Origin: Hyphomonadaceae bacterium UKL13-1
Lineage (GTDB): Bacteria; Pseudomonadota; Alphaproteobacteria; Caulobacterales; Aquidulcibacteraceae
Length of the DNA stretch: 64,000 nucleotides
Assembly: GCA_001602435.1 (NCBI GenBank)
Contig: CP012156.1
Location: forward strand, 1,136,001-1,200,000
Direction of reading: 5' to 3'
Under the pieces are notes generated by a model that worked only from the letters and a program-made list of their open reading frames with translations, searched no databases and had not been told where the DNA came from. Positions 24,966 through 34,514 of the stretch are shown here, one piece after another. Each line of letters opens with the position of its first letter. Within the stretch, counting starts at the first letter, position 1. The position numbers and the translations under genes are program-made.

Positions 24966-25475
24966 ATGAAAGCGGCACTTTGGATTATTGGCCTTTTGGC
25001 TGGCCTTGCGGCATTGGTGATTGTGGTGGGCTTTGTGTTGCCAGCCACGCGGACGGGGAAAATTGACCAAATTGTCGACGCCACGCCTGCCCAGGTGACA
25101 GCCGTCATCCTAGACCGGGCAAGCCAACCTGTGTGGAGGTCGGACCTCGCCAAAGTCGAGGTGAAGTCGCCAATGCGTTGGACGGAGACCACTCAAAAAG
25201 GTGAAGTGATTGCCTTTGAATTGACGCGGCAGGAGGCAGACCTTCTCCAAATGCGCTTCAAGAGCAGCTATGGCTATCATGGCCAATGGGAGGGCCGCTT
25301 GGCGCCGACGCCAACGGGCGGCACGCACATTTTTGTGACCGAGCAGGCCACGACTCCGGCCCCAATTGGTCGTATTCTGGCGCGACTTTTCTTCAATCCA
25401 GAGGCCTTTGCCAAAGCCTATCTCAATGCTTTGGTAGCAGAAACTGAGCGGCGACACCCAAGAGACAAGCCATGA
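24966..25475 (+). CDS. SRPBCC-fold membrane-anchored protein
   Basis: The 169-residue protein starts with one hydrophobic helix (ALWIIGLLAGLAALVIVVGFVL) followed by a START/SRPBCC-like domain that may bind a hydrophobic ligand (VDATPAQVTAVILDRASQPV, then GYHGQWEGRLAPT and an amphipathic C-terminal helix). Function is unknown. It overlaps the next gene by four bases, so the two are co-translated. Confidence 0.7.
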   Translation: MKAALWIIGLLAGLAALVIVVGFVLPATRTGKIDQIVDATPAQVTAVILDRASQPVWRSDLAKVEVKSPMRWTETTQKGEVIAFELTRQEADLLQMRFKSSYGYHGQWEGRLAPTPTGGTHIFVTEQATTPAPIGRILARLFFNPEAFAKAYLNALVAETERRHPRDKP

Positions 25476-25915
25476 CGAAAACAGATAAACCCAAGACCAA
25501 AAAGCCAACCGATTGGCGCAAGCGCTTTGATCAGGCCAAGCCACCCAAGACCTTGGTGCTGCACACCGATTTTGCTGGCATCAAGACTGGGACGACCATG
25601 TATATCGGCTCACCCGGCACGATTGCCAATTACATCTCGCGCATTCCCATGGGCGAGGTGCGCAGCATTGAGCGGATGCGCAATGAGCTGGCGCGCAAGA
25701 ATGAGGCGCAAGCGACCTGTCCGGTTACCACGGCGATTTATCTAAAGGTGGTGGCAGAAGTGGCGCTTTCCGATCTGGCTGAAGGCAAGTCCAGCGCGCA
25801 GGTCGTGCCGTTTTGGCGGGTGATAGAGCCAAATAGCAAGATCGCCAAGAAACTTAGCTGTGACAGCCAAGTCATTGAACATTATCGCTTGTTAGAGCGT
25901 GCTGATCCAGCCTAA
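25472..25915 (+). CDS. MGMT-like (alkyltransferase-related) small protein
   Basis: This 147-residue protein resembles a group annotated as MGMT-family proteins. It has MGEVRSIERMRNELARK, the sequence NEAQATCPVTTAIYLKVV, which carries the single conserved Cys as C-P-x-T-T, and VVPFWRVIEPNSK. True alkylguanine DNA alkyltransferases use a PCHR site, which is missing, so DNA repair activity is doubtful. The basic N-terminal tail (KTDKPKTKKPTDWRKRF) could bind nucleic acid. It is coupled to the SRPBCC gene upstream. Confidence 0.6.
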   Translation: MTKTDKPKTKKPTDWRKRFDQAKPPKTLVLHTDFAGIKTGTTMYIGSPGTIANYISRIPMGEVRSIERMRNELARKNEAQATCPVTTAIYLKVVAEVALSDLAEGKSSAQVVPFWRVIEPNSKIAKKLSCDSQVIEHYRLLERADPA

Positions 25916-25921
25916 ACGCGC

Positions 25922-26638
25922 TTATTCGGCACCGACAACGCCGCGGGAGTCAAACACAAAGCAGCCGCCTTCAAACTGGCTTTCTTCTTTGGGCACTTGT
26001 TCCATATAGGCCAAGATGCCGCCTTTGAGGTGATAGACGCTCTCAAACCCTTCGGCGAGCAGATAGGCAGACGCCTTCTCGCAACGTATGCCGCCGGTAC
26101 AATACATGGCGACCTTCTTGTCGCGCGCGGGGTCAAGATTGTCTTCGGCCCATTTTTTGAAGGCGGTGAAGGTTCGAATTTTGGGGTCGATTGCGCCTTT
26201 GAAAATGCCCTCTTCGGTCTCATAGGCGTTGCGTGTATCAACCAGCACAATGTCGGGGTCGGCGATCAAGGCGTTCCAGTCCGATGGTGCGATATAGGTG
26301 CCCACGACTTGGCGTGGATCGGCCTTAGGCGCGCGCAAGGTTACGATTTCGCGCTTAAGCCGCACTTTCATGCGCACAAATGGATTTTTGTCTTCTTGCG
26401 CGTATTTGATCTCAGCATCCTTGAAACGACCAGAAAAAATTGGGTCATTCTCCAAATAGGTCACGAAGTGATCGATGCCCTCCGGCGGGCCCGCTATCGT
26501 GCCATTAATGCCTTCTGGCGCAATCAAAAGCGTGCCCATAATCCCCAATTGCTTGGTGGTCGCCAACAAATCAACGCGCAGGACTTCAAAGTCCGGGCAA
26601 TCGGCAAACTTATAGAGGGCGCAAATCTTGGCAGTCAT
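25922..26638 (-). CDS. trhO: tRNA uridine(34) hydroxylase TrhO, rhodanese family
   Basis: TrhO (YceA) makes 5-hydroxyuridine at the wobble position of tRNA using oxygen. The 238-residue protein has the N-terminal YceA domain (LLIAPEGINGTIAG) and a rhodanese domain with the active-site loop MYCTGGIRCEKASAYL. VLVDTRNAYETEEG is the rhodanese CH2A region. I start at the ATG at 26638 (MTAKICALYKF); the longer frame from 26674 adds a stretch with no family match. Confidence 0.92.
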   Translation of the reverse strand: MTAKICALYKFADCPDFEVLRVDLLATTKQLGIMGTLLIAPEGINGTIAGPPEGIDHFVTYLENDPIFSGRFKDAEIKYAQEDKNPFVRMKVRLKREIVTLRAPKADPRQVVGTYIAPSDWNALIADPDIVLVDTRNAYETEEGIFKGAIDPKIRTFTAFKKWAEDNLDPARDKKVAMYCTGGIRCEKASAYLLAEGFESVYHLKGGILAYMEQVPKEESQFEGGCFVFDSRGVVGAE

Positions 26639-26901
26639 GACAGGGCCATAGCAAAACCACACCGTCCTTGGCACCCCCGGCGTGCAGATGGGCGAGGGGG
26701 GCGTGCCCCGATTGCTTCTGCTTGCCGCTTCCCATTCTTGGGGTATCGGCGCTTGCGCTGATGCCGCCAGAGGCGGTGCAGGGGTGTTTCACAATACTTA
26801 GAAGCGCTTTGGTGCCCAAGCTGGCAACCCCTTGCAGACTTGCCAGTGCCAGACGGCCCCAATCCATCCGACCGAGTTTGCGCCCCCGTAAGCTAACGGT
26901 C

Positions 26902-27282
26902 ATGAACAAAAAACCCAAACGCCCCGCTCCGCCTGCAACGTCTAAATCCTTCATCCGATCGAAGGAGGAACAGCAGAAAATTATGGAATCCCGCCAGCGA
27001 GAGGAAGCCGCCGTGATTGCCAAGATTGAGTGCTTTTTTGAAAGGATCACGCGCGAGGAAGCCAAAGCCACCGCCCGTGCACGGGCCCAAGCTAAGGCGC
27101 AAAACTTGTCGGCAGAGGAGACCGAAGCCCTGATTAAACAGGCGATTGAAGTTCGAACTGAGCGGGATAAACCTCAATCTCCCCACGCTTGGAAGAAGGG
27201 CGGTAGTGTAGCTCCTGTCTCCAACACAGGGGAGTCTCGGTCAGAGCTGAGCCGACTGTTGGGGATTGGTAAGCGGGATTAA
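26902..27282 (+). CDS. Small charged protein of unknown function
   Basis: The 126-residue protein has a basic N-terminus (MNKKPKRPAPP), a long charged helix rich in Glu, Arg, Ala and Gln (residues 20-90) and a short tail SELSRLLGIGKRD. I know no family for it. The last codons and the stop lie within the left end of the dispersed repeat at 27257-27663, so the repeat supplies the C-terminus. The second repeat copy has the related GDGKRD and stop at the same place. The ATG at 26902 is used; the open frame upstream overlaps the divergent trhO. Confidence 0.6.
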   Translation: MNKKPKRPAPPATSKSFIRSKEEQQKIMESRQREEAAVIAKIECFFERITREEAKATARARAQAKAQNLSAEETEALIKQAIEVRTERDKPQSPHAWKKGGSVAPVSNTGESRSELSRLLGIGKRD

Positions 27283-27663
27283 TCGAGGCAGAAGTGGCTG
27301 CCTTGTGTTTCATGGGGTCTAGCTAGCCCTGTGCCCGGTGTGCTTGAGCCCGACTGCCGTGTGAAGCCCTTGGTCAAGAACTTAGGCAATGCCTTTGAGA
27401 CGCCTTGGGGAAGCCTTATGTATTTTTAGAAGCGCAAGCTTCTGGGATGAGGCCTTTACGAACTAGGCGGGGGAAATTTGAACCACCGGTGGCGTCATGA
27501 ACCACCTCAGCACACAGACTTATCGAGCCGGGGCGCACGGTTTGCGTCGTATTCCGGGCCAGTCCGTTAATCTGGCCCACCTATTTGGCGCATACCACGC
27601 GCCCCGGCCCCCCTTCACGGTCACCCCCGGTGGTTTTCCACGCGGGGCTATTGGTGCTGCTGG
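27257..27663 (+). repeat. Dispersed 0.4-kb repeat R1, copy 1
   Basis: This segment recurs in inverted orientation at 41454-41862, with high similarity along its whole length by eye and only small indels. It has no transposase. Its right half folds strongly: CCGGGGCGC at 27528-27536 pairs with GCGCCCCGG at 27599-27607, and GGGCCAG at 27556-27562 pairs with CTGGCCC at 27572-27578. The reading frame starting at 27497 (MNHLSTQ) is kept for about 30 codons in both copies and then shifts, so it is probably not a gene. It could be a non-autonomous element or a structured RNA. Confidence 0.85.
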
Positions 27664-27679
27664 GTGCAAAGCCCCTAGG

Positions 27680-27715
27680 GGTCCCCGCTCTCCGCTTTGC
27701 TGCAGCGGGGATGAC
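27680..27715. repeat. Short GTCATCCC-type repeat, half copy
   Basis: GGTCCCCGCTCTCCGC followed by GCAGCGGGGATGAC matches, in reverse complement, the left half of the repeat at 41056-41144. The rest of the gap to the MATE gene (27716-27950) shows no gene or clear signal. Confidence 0.7.
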
Positions 27716-27950
27716 ACCGTTGGGGGAGAGAAGGATCTTATCTATAACGCCTAAGCCGCAAGCTATGCCATCTCAAGGCCGTGTCCGAGTGAGGGCAGGG
27801 ACAATCATCCGACGGCTTCTGGGGCAGCAGCGCGTACCCGTGAACCTTTGAGCCGAACGCCCCCCAACCACCCCCAACCGCGCTTGACAATCGCACGCGT
27901 CGACCGTCCAATTCATGCCAAGCCTGTGCCATAGTGAAAGACGACAGCAG

Positions 27951-29297
27951 ATGGATGACCGAACACACCACATGCTGACGTCGCCGGCGGCACCCTTGCT
28001 GGTTAGAATGGCGACGCCAAACGCCCTTGCTTTTGCCATTCAGTCATCGGTTAGCTTGGCCGAAGTCTGGATCATTGGGCAGCTTGGGACGGGTGCTCTG
28101 GCCAGCATCGCCTTGGCATTCCCGCTTCTGATGTTGATCCAGACCATGTCGGGCGGGGCGGCAGGTGGGGCTGTAACGTCGGCCATTGCGCGCGCCTTGG
28201 GCGCGGGCGACCGCGAGCGTGCACAACAACTGATCTGGCATGCCTTGGCGCTTTCCGCCTTGGGGGCCGCGTTGTTCTTGGTCCTGTTTTCACTGGGGGG
28301 GCGTTCTTTGATCGCCTTTTTGGGTGGGCGGGGCGAGATTTTGGAACAAGCGGTGGACTATTGCACCGTGATTTTCTGGGGTGGGCTGTTCCTCTGGTTG
28401 GTCAGCGTGGTAGGGGCCGTTTTTCGCGGTATGGGCGATATGAAATTGCCAGCCGTTTTGATGGTTGCTAGCGCGTTTCTGCAAGTTCCATTGACGGCAA
28501 TTTTGGTGCTGGGCCTGTTTGGTGCGCCGCAATTGGGGATTGTCGGGGCGGCTTATTCGGCGGTGATCAGTGGCTTTGTGGTCAGCGTCATTATGCTGGT
28601 GGTGCTGGCGCGCGAAGGCCGCGTCATCCGTCTGGACCGCAAATATCTGTCGTTTTCCAAGGCGTTGTTTCGCGACATCTTTAAAGTTGCCTTGCCGGCT
28701 TCCATGTCGCCCATTTTCACCATTTTCATCATATTGAGCCTGACCGCTATGGTGGCGACCTTTGGCGAAGCCGCGCTTGCAGGCTATGGCATTGGATCCC
28801 GGATTGAGTTTCTTTTGATCCCGCTTGTGTTCGGCATTGGCGCGGCCATGACATCTCTTGTCGGCCTCAGCATTGGTTCGGGCAATGTAGATCGGGCCGA
28901 GCACATTGGCTGGATCGGCAGTGCATTCGCTGCTGGCTTGACTGGGGTGGTGGGGCTGGTCTTGGCGCTATTTCCGTCAGCTTGGATTTATGCCTTCACC
29001 AAAGACCAAGTGACCTTTGAGGCCGCGCGCAGCTATATTCAGATCGTGGGGCCGTTCTTTGCTTTCCAAGGCTTGGGTCTGTCGCTCTATTTCGCGAGCC
29101 AAGGGGCAGGGGCCATGCGGTGGCCCGTCATTGCGATCTTCGCGCGCGTCTTGCTGGCAGTTGGCGGCGGTTGGTTGTTGGCGTTCGGATTAGGCCTCGG
29201 GCTAAAAGGCGTATTCATTGGGGCTGCCGCCGCCATGGCGACTTTCGGCTTGATCATCGCCATTTCCTTGAAGCTTGGTGCGTGGCGGCGAGCTTAA
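27951..29297 (+). CDS. MATE-family multidrug/sodium antiporter
   Basis: The 448-residue inner-membrane protein has twelve predicted helices in two homologous halves and the MATE N-terminal pattern (SPAAPLLVRMATPNALAFAI). Family members expel cationic drugs and metabolites using Na+ or H+ gradients. GGGWLLAFGLGLGLKGVFIG in the late helices is typical. The ATG at 27951 (MDDRTHHML) is preferred because the upstream extension does not fit the family's usual short N-terminus. The gene stands alone. Confidence 0.9.
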   Translation: MDDRTHHMLTSPAAPLLVRMATPNALAFAIQSSVSLAEVWIIGQLGTGALASIALAFPLLMLIQTMSGGAAGGAVTSAIARALGAGDRERAQQLIWHALALSALGAALFLVLFSLGGRSLIAFLGGRGEILEQAVDYCTVIFWGGLFLWLVSVVGAVFRGMGDMKLPAVLMVASAFLQVPLTAILVLGLFGAPQLGIVGAAYSAVISGFVVSVIMLVVLAREGRVIRLDRKYLSFSKALFRDIFKVALPASMSPIFTIFIILSLTAMVATFGEAALAGYGIGSRIEFLLIPLVFGIGAAMTSLVGLSIGSGNVDRAEHIGWIGSAFAAGLTGVVGLVLALFPSAWIYAFTKDQVTFEAARSYIQIVGPFFAFQGLGLSLYFASQGAGAMRWPVIAIFARVLLAVGGGWLLAFGLGLGLKGVFIGAAAAMATFGLIIAISLKLGAWRRA

Positions 29298-29507
29298 AGA
29301 ACCCCCTGTACTGAATAACCCAGAACTTGGCCGAGTTTTCCACGCACATTCCCCAAGCAATCTTTCAGCTTAGTCTTGACCTAGGTCATAGTTAATGGAA
29401 TGCCGGATTGGGGTTGCGAAACAAAATTCAAATTGAGGTGTCAGATTTGATTTGAATGAAGGTTTGACTGTTAGATTTAGGTTTGGGTGAGACTTGAGGT
29501 GACTAAA

Positions 29508-30488
29508 GTGAAGCGGATTATTGCTATTTCGGCGTTGGCCGTCTCTGTCTTTTTGCCCGTTTTGGCGGTTCAGGCGTCTGGGTTAGAGCCGCAGGATGCC
29601 GGTTCCGGCCAAGTGCCTGTGCCGACAACAGGCGAGCCGCCAGCCAATGTCCCCGTGCCAGAGGTAGGCGCAGTCCCGCCAACGACTTTGCCACCCGAAG
29701 CCATCGTAACGCCCTTGCCGCCGGCCGAAGTGCCGGCCTTTGATATGGCCGCGACCGCCGCGCGCTTTAACGCTTTGGTGGGTGAAGCCGACCGTCTGAC
29801 GACATTGCGAACCCTAACGCCCGAGGCGGTGGAGGGCGCGCTTTTATCGACCGCGCGGCTTTCATCATCTGGTATTTCCGAAGGGGCGGCATCTTATGCG
29901 GTGCTTTCAGCCTCTGCCCACGCGCCCTTCGCGTCGAGCTTGCAGACTGCGGTCAATCTTTTGGGCCGTGATGCGGTGCTGGAGCGCCTCAAGAGTGATC
30001 CCGAGGCATTTTTGGGCCTAGTTGCCTCCTCCAATGAGGCCGCAACCATTGCTAGCGGCGTGATGGCCGATAGCTTGGCCAAGATGGACAAGGCGAGCCA
30101 GATTTTGGGAGACGCGGCCTATAGCGTGCAGAAGGAAGCTTGGGCCCAACGCGAGATGGACCCCCAGCTTATCTTGGCGGCGCATCGGACGGCTTCCACA
30201 AGCCCGGTAGAGTTAAGCCCGCTTGGCGCATCCGACATGCGCAATACGCGCGCCGAGGCTCCGTTGGACAAACGATTCTTGGTTGCAGCGGCCTATCATG
30301 TACTGGGCGATGACGTGACCTCGACCAAGCTCATCGCGCGAACTGGCGGCAAGATGTGCATGAACAGGGTCCAATTGAACGTACGCCAATGCTTGGCGGC
30401 AAGCCGTTATCCCTATGAACATTTGTTCTGCTTGGCGCGACATAGCTTCCAGGAATCTTCAGGCTGTGTGCGCGACGCCATCAAATAG
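29508..30488 (+). CDS. Secreted protein of unknown function
   Basis: The 326-residue precursor starts with a signal peptide (KRIIAISALAVSVFLPVLAVQA) and a Pro-rich linker (residues 25-75), then an Ala-rich helical domain. Four Cys residues cluster at the C-terminus (GGKMCMNRVQLNVRQCLAAS, FCLARHSF and GCVRDAIK), probably two disulphides. I recognise no family. The GTG at 29508 is chosen because GAGGTGAC precedes it and it gives a normal signal peptide; GTG codons at 29487 and 29499 are alternatives. Confidence 0.7.
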   Translation: MKRIIAISALAVSVFLPVLAVQASGLEPQDAGSGQVPVPTTGEPPANVPVPEVGAVPPTTLPPEAIVTPLPPAEVPAFDMAATAARFNALVGEADRLTTLRTLTPEAVEGALLSTARLSSSGISEGAASYAVLSASAHAPFASSLQTAVNLLGRDAVLERLKSDPEAFLGLVASSNEAATIASGVMADSLAKMDKASQILGDAAYSVQKEAWAQREMDPQLILAAHRTASTSPVELSPLGASDMRNTRAEAPLDKRFLVAAAYHVLGDDVTSTKLIARTGGKMCMNRVQLNVRQCLAASRYPYEHLFCLARHSFQESSGCVRDAIK

Positions 30489-30578
30489 ACTTGTGCCGCA
30501 CGCCTGCGCGTTTCTTCTTGCTCTGCCCTCACAAGACGCTAAGTCTGCGTGCAGAAAAAATCTATGGGAGTGGCCGAC

Positions 30579-31448
30579 ATGAGCAGTCTGAAAGATAAAA
30601 CCCTTTTCATCACAGGGGCGTCGCGCGGTATTGGTCTTGCAATCGGCCTTAGGGCTGCACGAGACGGGGCCAATGTGGTGATCGCGGCCAAGACGTCAGA
30701 GCCACATAAGCATTTGCCCGGCACCATTCATTCAGCAGCAGCGGAGATTGAGGCGGTCGGCGGCAAAGCCCTGCCCCTGATGGTCGATGTGCGCGAGGAA
30801 GCCTCGGTCCAAGCAGCTGTCGAACAAGCTGTCGCCCGGTTTGGCGGCATTGATATCTGCATCAATAATGCCAGCGCGATCCAACTGACCGGTACGTTGC
30901 AGACGGAAATGAAGCGCTATGACCTGATGCATCAAGTAAATGGCCGAGGGACCTATTTGGTCAGCCGCGCCTGCATTCCGTTTCTGAAGAAAGCCGCAAA
31001 TCCGCACGTGCTGAACTTGTCGCCGCCTCTGGACATGAGCCCGAATTGGTTTGGCAATCATGTCGCCTATACGATGGCGAAATATACGATGAGCATGTGC
31101 GCTTTGGGCATGGCCGAAGAATTCAAACACGATGGCATTGGCTTCAATTGCCTGTGGCCCCGCACGGGCATTGCCACCGCCGCGATCCAATTCGCACTTG
31201 CCGGCGATGAGGGGCTGCGCCACTGCCGCACGGTCGACATCATGGCAGACGCCGCCCATGTGATCCTGACCCGCGACGCCAAGAGCTGCACCGGCAACTT
31301 CTTCATCGATGATGTCGTTCTGTCGGAGGCCGGTGTGACCGCGTTTGACCATTACCGGGTTGATCCCAGCAAGGATCTGATGCCGGACTTCTTTGTTCCA
31401 GCCGATACACCCTTCCCACCAGGCGTTTCCATGCACGCGATAGGCTAG
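30579..31448 (+). CDS. Short-chain dehydrogenase/reductase, HSDL2-like
   Basis: The 289-residue NAD(P)-dependent oxidoreductase has the cofactor motif TGASRGIGLA (about residues 12-21), INNASAI and the catalytic YTMAK (Tyr about 164). LNLSPPLDMSPNWFGNHVAY and MAEEFKHDGIGFNCLWPRT match the HSDL2 subgroup, which is linked to lipid metabolism. Here the SCP2 domain of animal HSDL2 is absent. The ATG at 30579 has GGGAG upstream; the longer start at 30549 lacks one. Confidence 0.9.
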   Translation: MSSLKDKTLFITGASRGIGLAIGLRAARDGANVVIAAKTSEPHKHLPGTIHSAAAEIEAVGGKALPLMVDVREEASVQAAVEQAVARFGGIDICINNASAIQLTGTLQTEMKRYDLMHQVNGRGTYLVSRACIPFLKKAANPHVLNLSPPLDMSPNWFGNHVAYTMAKYTMSMCALGMAEEFKHDGIGFNCLWPRTGIATAAIQFALAGDEGLRHCRTVDIMADAAHVILTRDAKSCTGNFFIDDVVLSEAGVTAFDHYRVDPSKDLMPDFFVPADTPFPPGVSMHAIG

Positions 31449-31632
31449 TGGTGAGCCCGTTAAATTCGTGTCTCGCGCGAACCAGATGAGCCTGCAGCTA
31501 GACTGGGTCGAGGGCTTGTTTGAAGCGCTCATCTGCGGCGCGATCGGGCTTTATCAAAAGCGCGGCCTTTAACTGCTTAGAACTGCCCAGAATTGTCGAA
31601 AATCGCAGGACCAATGGCCTATACGGCCTTGA

Positions 31633-32760
<1,128 letters not shown>

Positions 32761-32811
32761 ATCGGACAAAGCCCCCAATCGGTTCGGGTAATGAGGTGAA
32801 GGAGCAGGGAT

Positions 32812-34020
32812 ATGGCGCGCAGAGGCAATCGGCGAACAGGGGGGGCAGGGCCACTCATTGGAGTCGCGGTGCTGACGGCGCTGATCACTGCCGGGGTCAC
32901 GATCGTCGTGACAGACCAACGCGGCGGCGCTGTCGCCGGAATCGCTTCTGATATTTCCGGCGCTGTGGGTGGCGTGCTGATGACGCCGGTGCGCTGGGGC
33001 GAAGGCGTTGTGGCCTCTGTTGGCTCATTCTTTGGCGGTGCCAGCCTCAATCAGAAACTAAAAGACGAAAATCGGGCCTTATTGCAGTGGCGCGACCAAG
33101 CCAAAGCCATGGCCGAGCGTCTGGATGCGTATGAAAAGCTGCATGGCGTGAAGGCTGAGCAATTGCCGCAAGGCCTAACAGGGCGACTGATCAGCGAAAG
33201 CAGCGGGCCTTTTGCAAAGTCAGGCATCGTCAATCTTGGCGCGAAAGCAGGCGTCAAGGTGAACTGGATCGTGATGAACCAGAACGGTCTGGTTGGTCGC
33301 GTGATCGCCGTTGGCAGCGACACGTCGCGGGTCTTGTTCTTGGCCGATGGCGACAGCCGAGTGCCCGTCATGGGCGAAACAACCCGGGCGCGCGCCATTG
33401 CGATGGGTGATAAGACCTCGGCACCAAGGCTGGCCCATTTGAATACCCCAGCCCTGATGCGCGATGGCGAGCGGGTTATGACTTCGGGCGATGATGGGAT
33501 TTTTCCGCGCGGGATCGCGGTTGGCCAAGCGGGTGTAGCGCCCGACAGGCAATGGCGCGTACGCTTGGCATCGAGTGCTTCGCCTATTGATTTCGTTCGT
33601 TTAGTCCCGCCTTCAAACTTTCCACCGCCTTTGGACCCCGTGACGGCTCCATCCCTAGCGCCGCCGCCAACCGAAGGCGCAACGACAACGCCCGTCCAAG
33701 GCGGCGTTCTGCCATTGGCAGCGGATGCAGCCGGAATTCCCACCGCGGCAACACCAGAAGCTATTCGCGCCGCGCAAGCCACTCGCAGCAGTGAAGTTGA
33801 GGCCGCTCGAGCCGCCGCTGCACGCTTGGCAAAAGAACGCGATGCGGCCCGCGAACAGGCCCGGCAGGCTGAAGCCGCCCGGCTTGCAGCTGAAAGTCGT
33901 AATGTCCCAGTCGCTGGTGCGGCATCAAGCGGGGCTTCTGCACCTAGTCCAGCACCTCAAGCGGCCCCGGCAGCTGCATCCCCTGCCTCCCCCCCACCCA
34001 GCGGGGCACCTAAGCAGTGA
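32812..34020 (+). CDS. mreC: Rod-shape protein MreC
   Basis: MreC is a bitopic scaffold that activates the PBP2-RodA synthase. The 402-residue protein has one membrane span (about residues 16-36), a coiled coil (LKDENRALLQWRDQAKAMAE, about 83-102) and the two beta domains (VNLGAKAGVKVNWIVMNQNG; VMTSGDDGIFPRGIAVG). The C-terminal about 120 residues are Pro/Ala-rich and include a charged helix (AARLAKERDAAREQARQ). This disordered extension makes it longer than the E. coli protein. Confidence 0.95.
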   Translation: MARRGNRRTGGAGPLIGVAVLTALITAGVTIVVTDQRGGAVAGIASDISGAVGGVLMTPVRWGEGVVASVGSFFGGASLNQKLKDENRALLQWRDQAKAMAERLDAYEKLHGVKAEQLPQGLTGRLISESSGPFAKSGIVNLGAKAGVKVNWIVMNQNGLVGRVIAVGSDTSRVLFLADGDSRVPVMGETTRARAIAMGDKTSAPRLAHLNTPALMRDGERVMTSGDDGIFPRGIAVGQAGVAPDRQWRVRLASSASPIDFVRLVPPSNFPPPLDPVTAPSLAPPPTEGATTTPVQGGVLPLAADAAGIPTAATPEAIRAAQATRSSEVEAARAAAARLAKERDAAREQARQAEAARLAAESRNVPVAGAASSGASAPSPAPQAAPAAASPASPPPSGAPKQ

Positions 34021-34514
34021 GCACGCTCTTACCTGGGCGTCCCTCGACCAGGTCACGTCTTTTTTCTGGCCTGGCCATTGTGGCAGGGACAAGCTTGCTC
34101 AATCTTGTGTCGATCAATCTTGGGCCGTTCGGCAGTATTTGGCCCGCCAGCCTGATTTGGGCAGCGTGTGGCTGGGCCAACCAAGGTCCAAATGCTGTTG
34201 TTGGGCTGATGCTGTTCGGATTGGGCCTATGGGTTGATTTATTGACCGGTGGGCCTTTAGGGGCTTGGGCAGTCGTGGCATTGATTGCCCATGCCCTAAC
34301 CATCCTGACCGCCCGCTTCAGTTCGGCAATGGCCTCCACCCCAATGGGCTCAGCAGCCGTTACTGGACTTTTTTTCTTAGTCGCCGCCTTCATCCTGTCG
34401 ATTTCAAGTGGGAAAGGGTTTAATGTGCTTGCAATCTTGCTCCCGATTGTGAGTGCGGTTCTGGCCTATCCGTGGGTGGCCGCTTGGTTTGATCTGTCTG
34501 AGGATGAAGCATGA
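34017..34514 (+). CDS. mreD: Rod-shape protein MreD
   Basis: The 165-residue integral membrane protein has five predicted spans and the MreD order of loops (FGLGLWVDLLTGGPLGAWAV at about residue 68). It forms part of the elongasome with MreC. It overlaps mreC and mrdA by four bases each, showing tight translational coupling. Sequence conservation is low in this family, so operon position supports the call. Confidence 0.92.
   Translation: MSTLLPGRPSTRSRLFSGLAIVAGTSLLNLVSINLGPFGSIWPASLIWAACGWANQGPNAVVGLMLFGLGLWVDLLTGGPLGAWAVVALIAHALTILTARFSSAMASTPMGSAAVTGLFFLVAAFILSISSGKGFNVLAILLPIVSAVLAYPWVAAWFDLSEDEA

Noticed and set aside
27257..27663. R1 as an insertion sequence
   Set aside because: It has no transposase gene and no clear terminal inverted repeats or target duplication; at most it is a non-autonomous element.
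27497..27754. Short frame beginning MNHLSTQ in repeat R1
   Set aside because: The frame agrees with the second R1 copy for about 30 codons only and then shifts; the conserved sequence is explained by hairpins.
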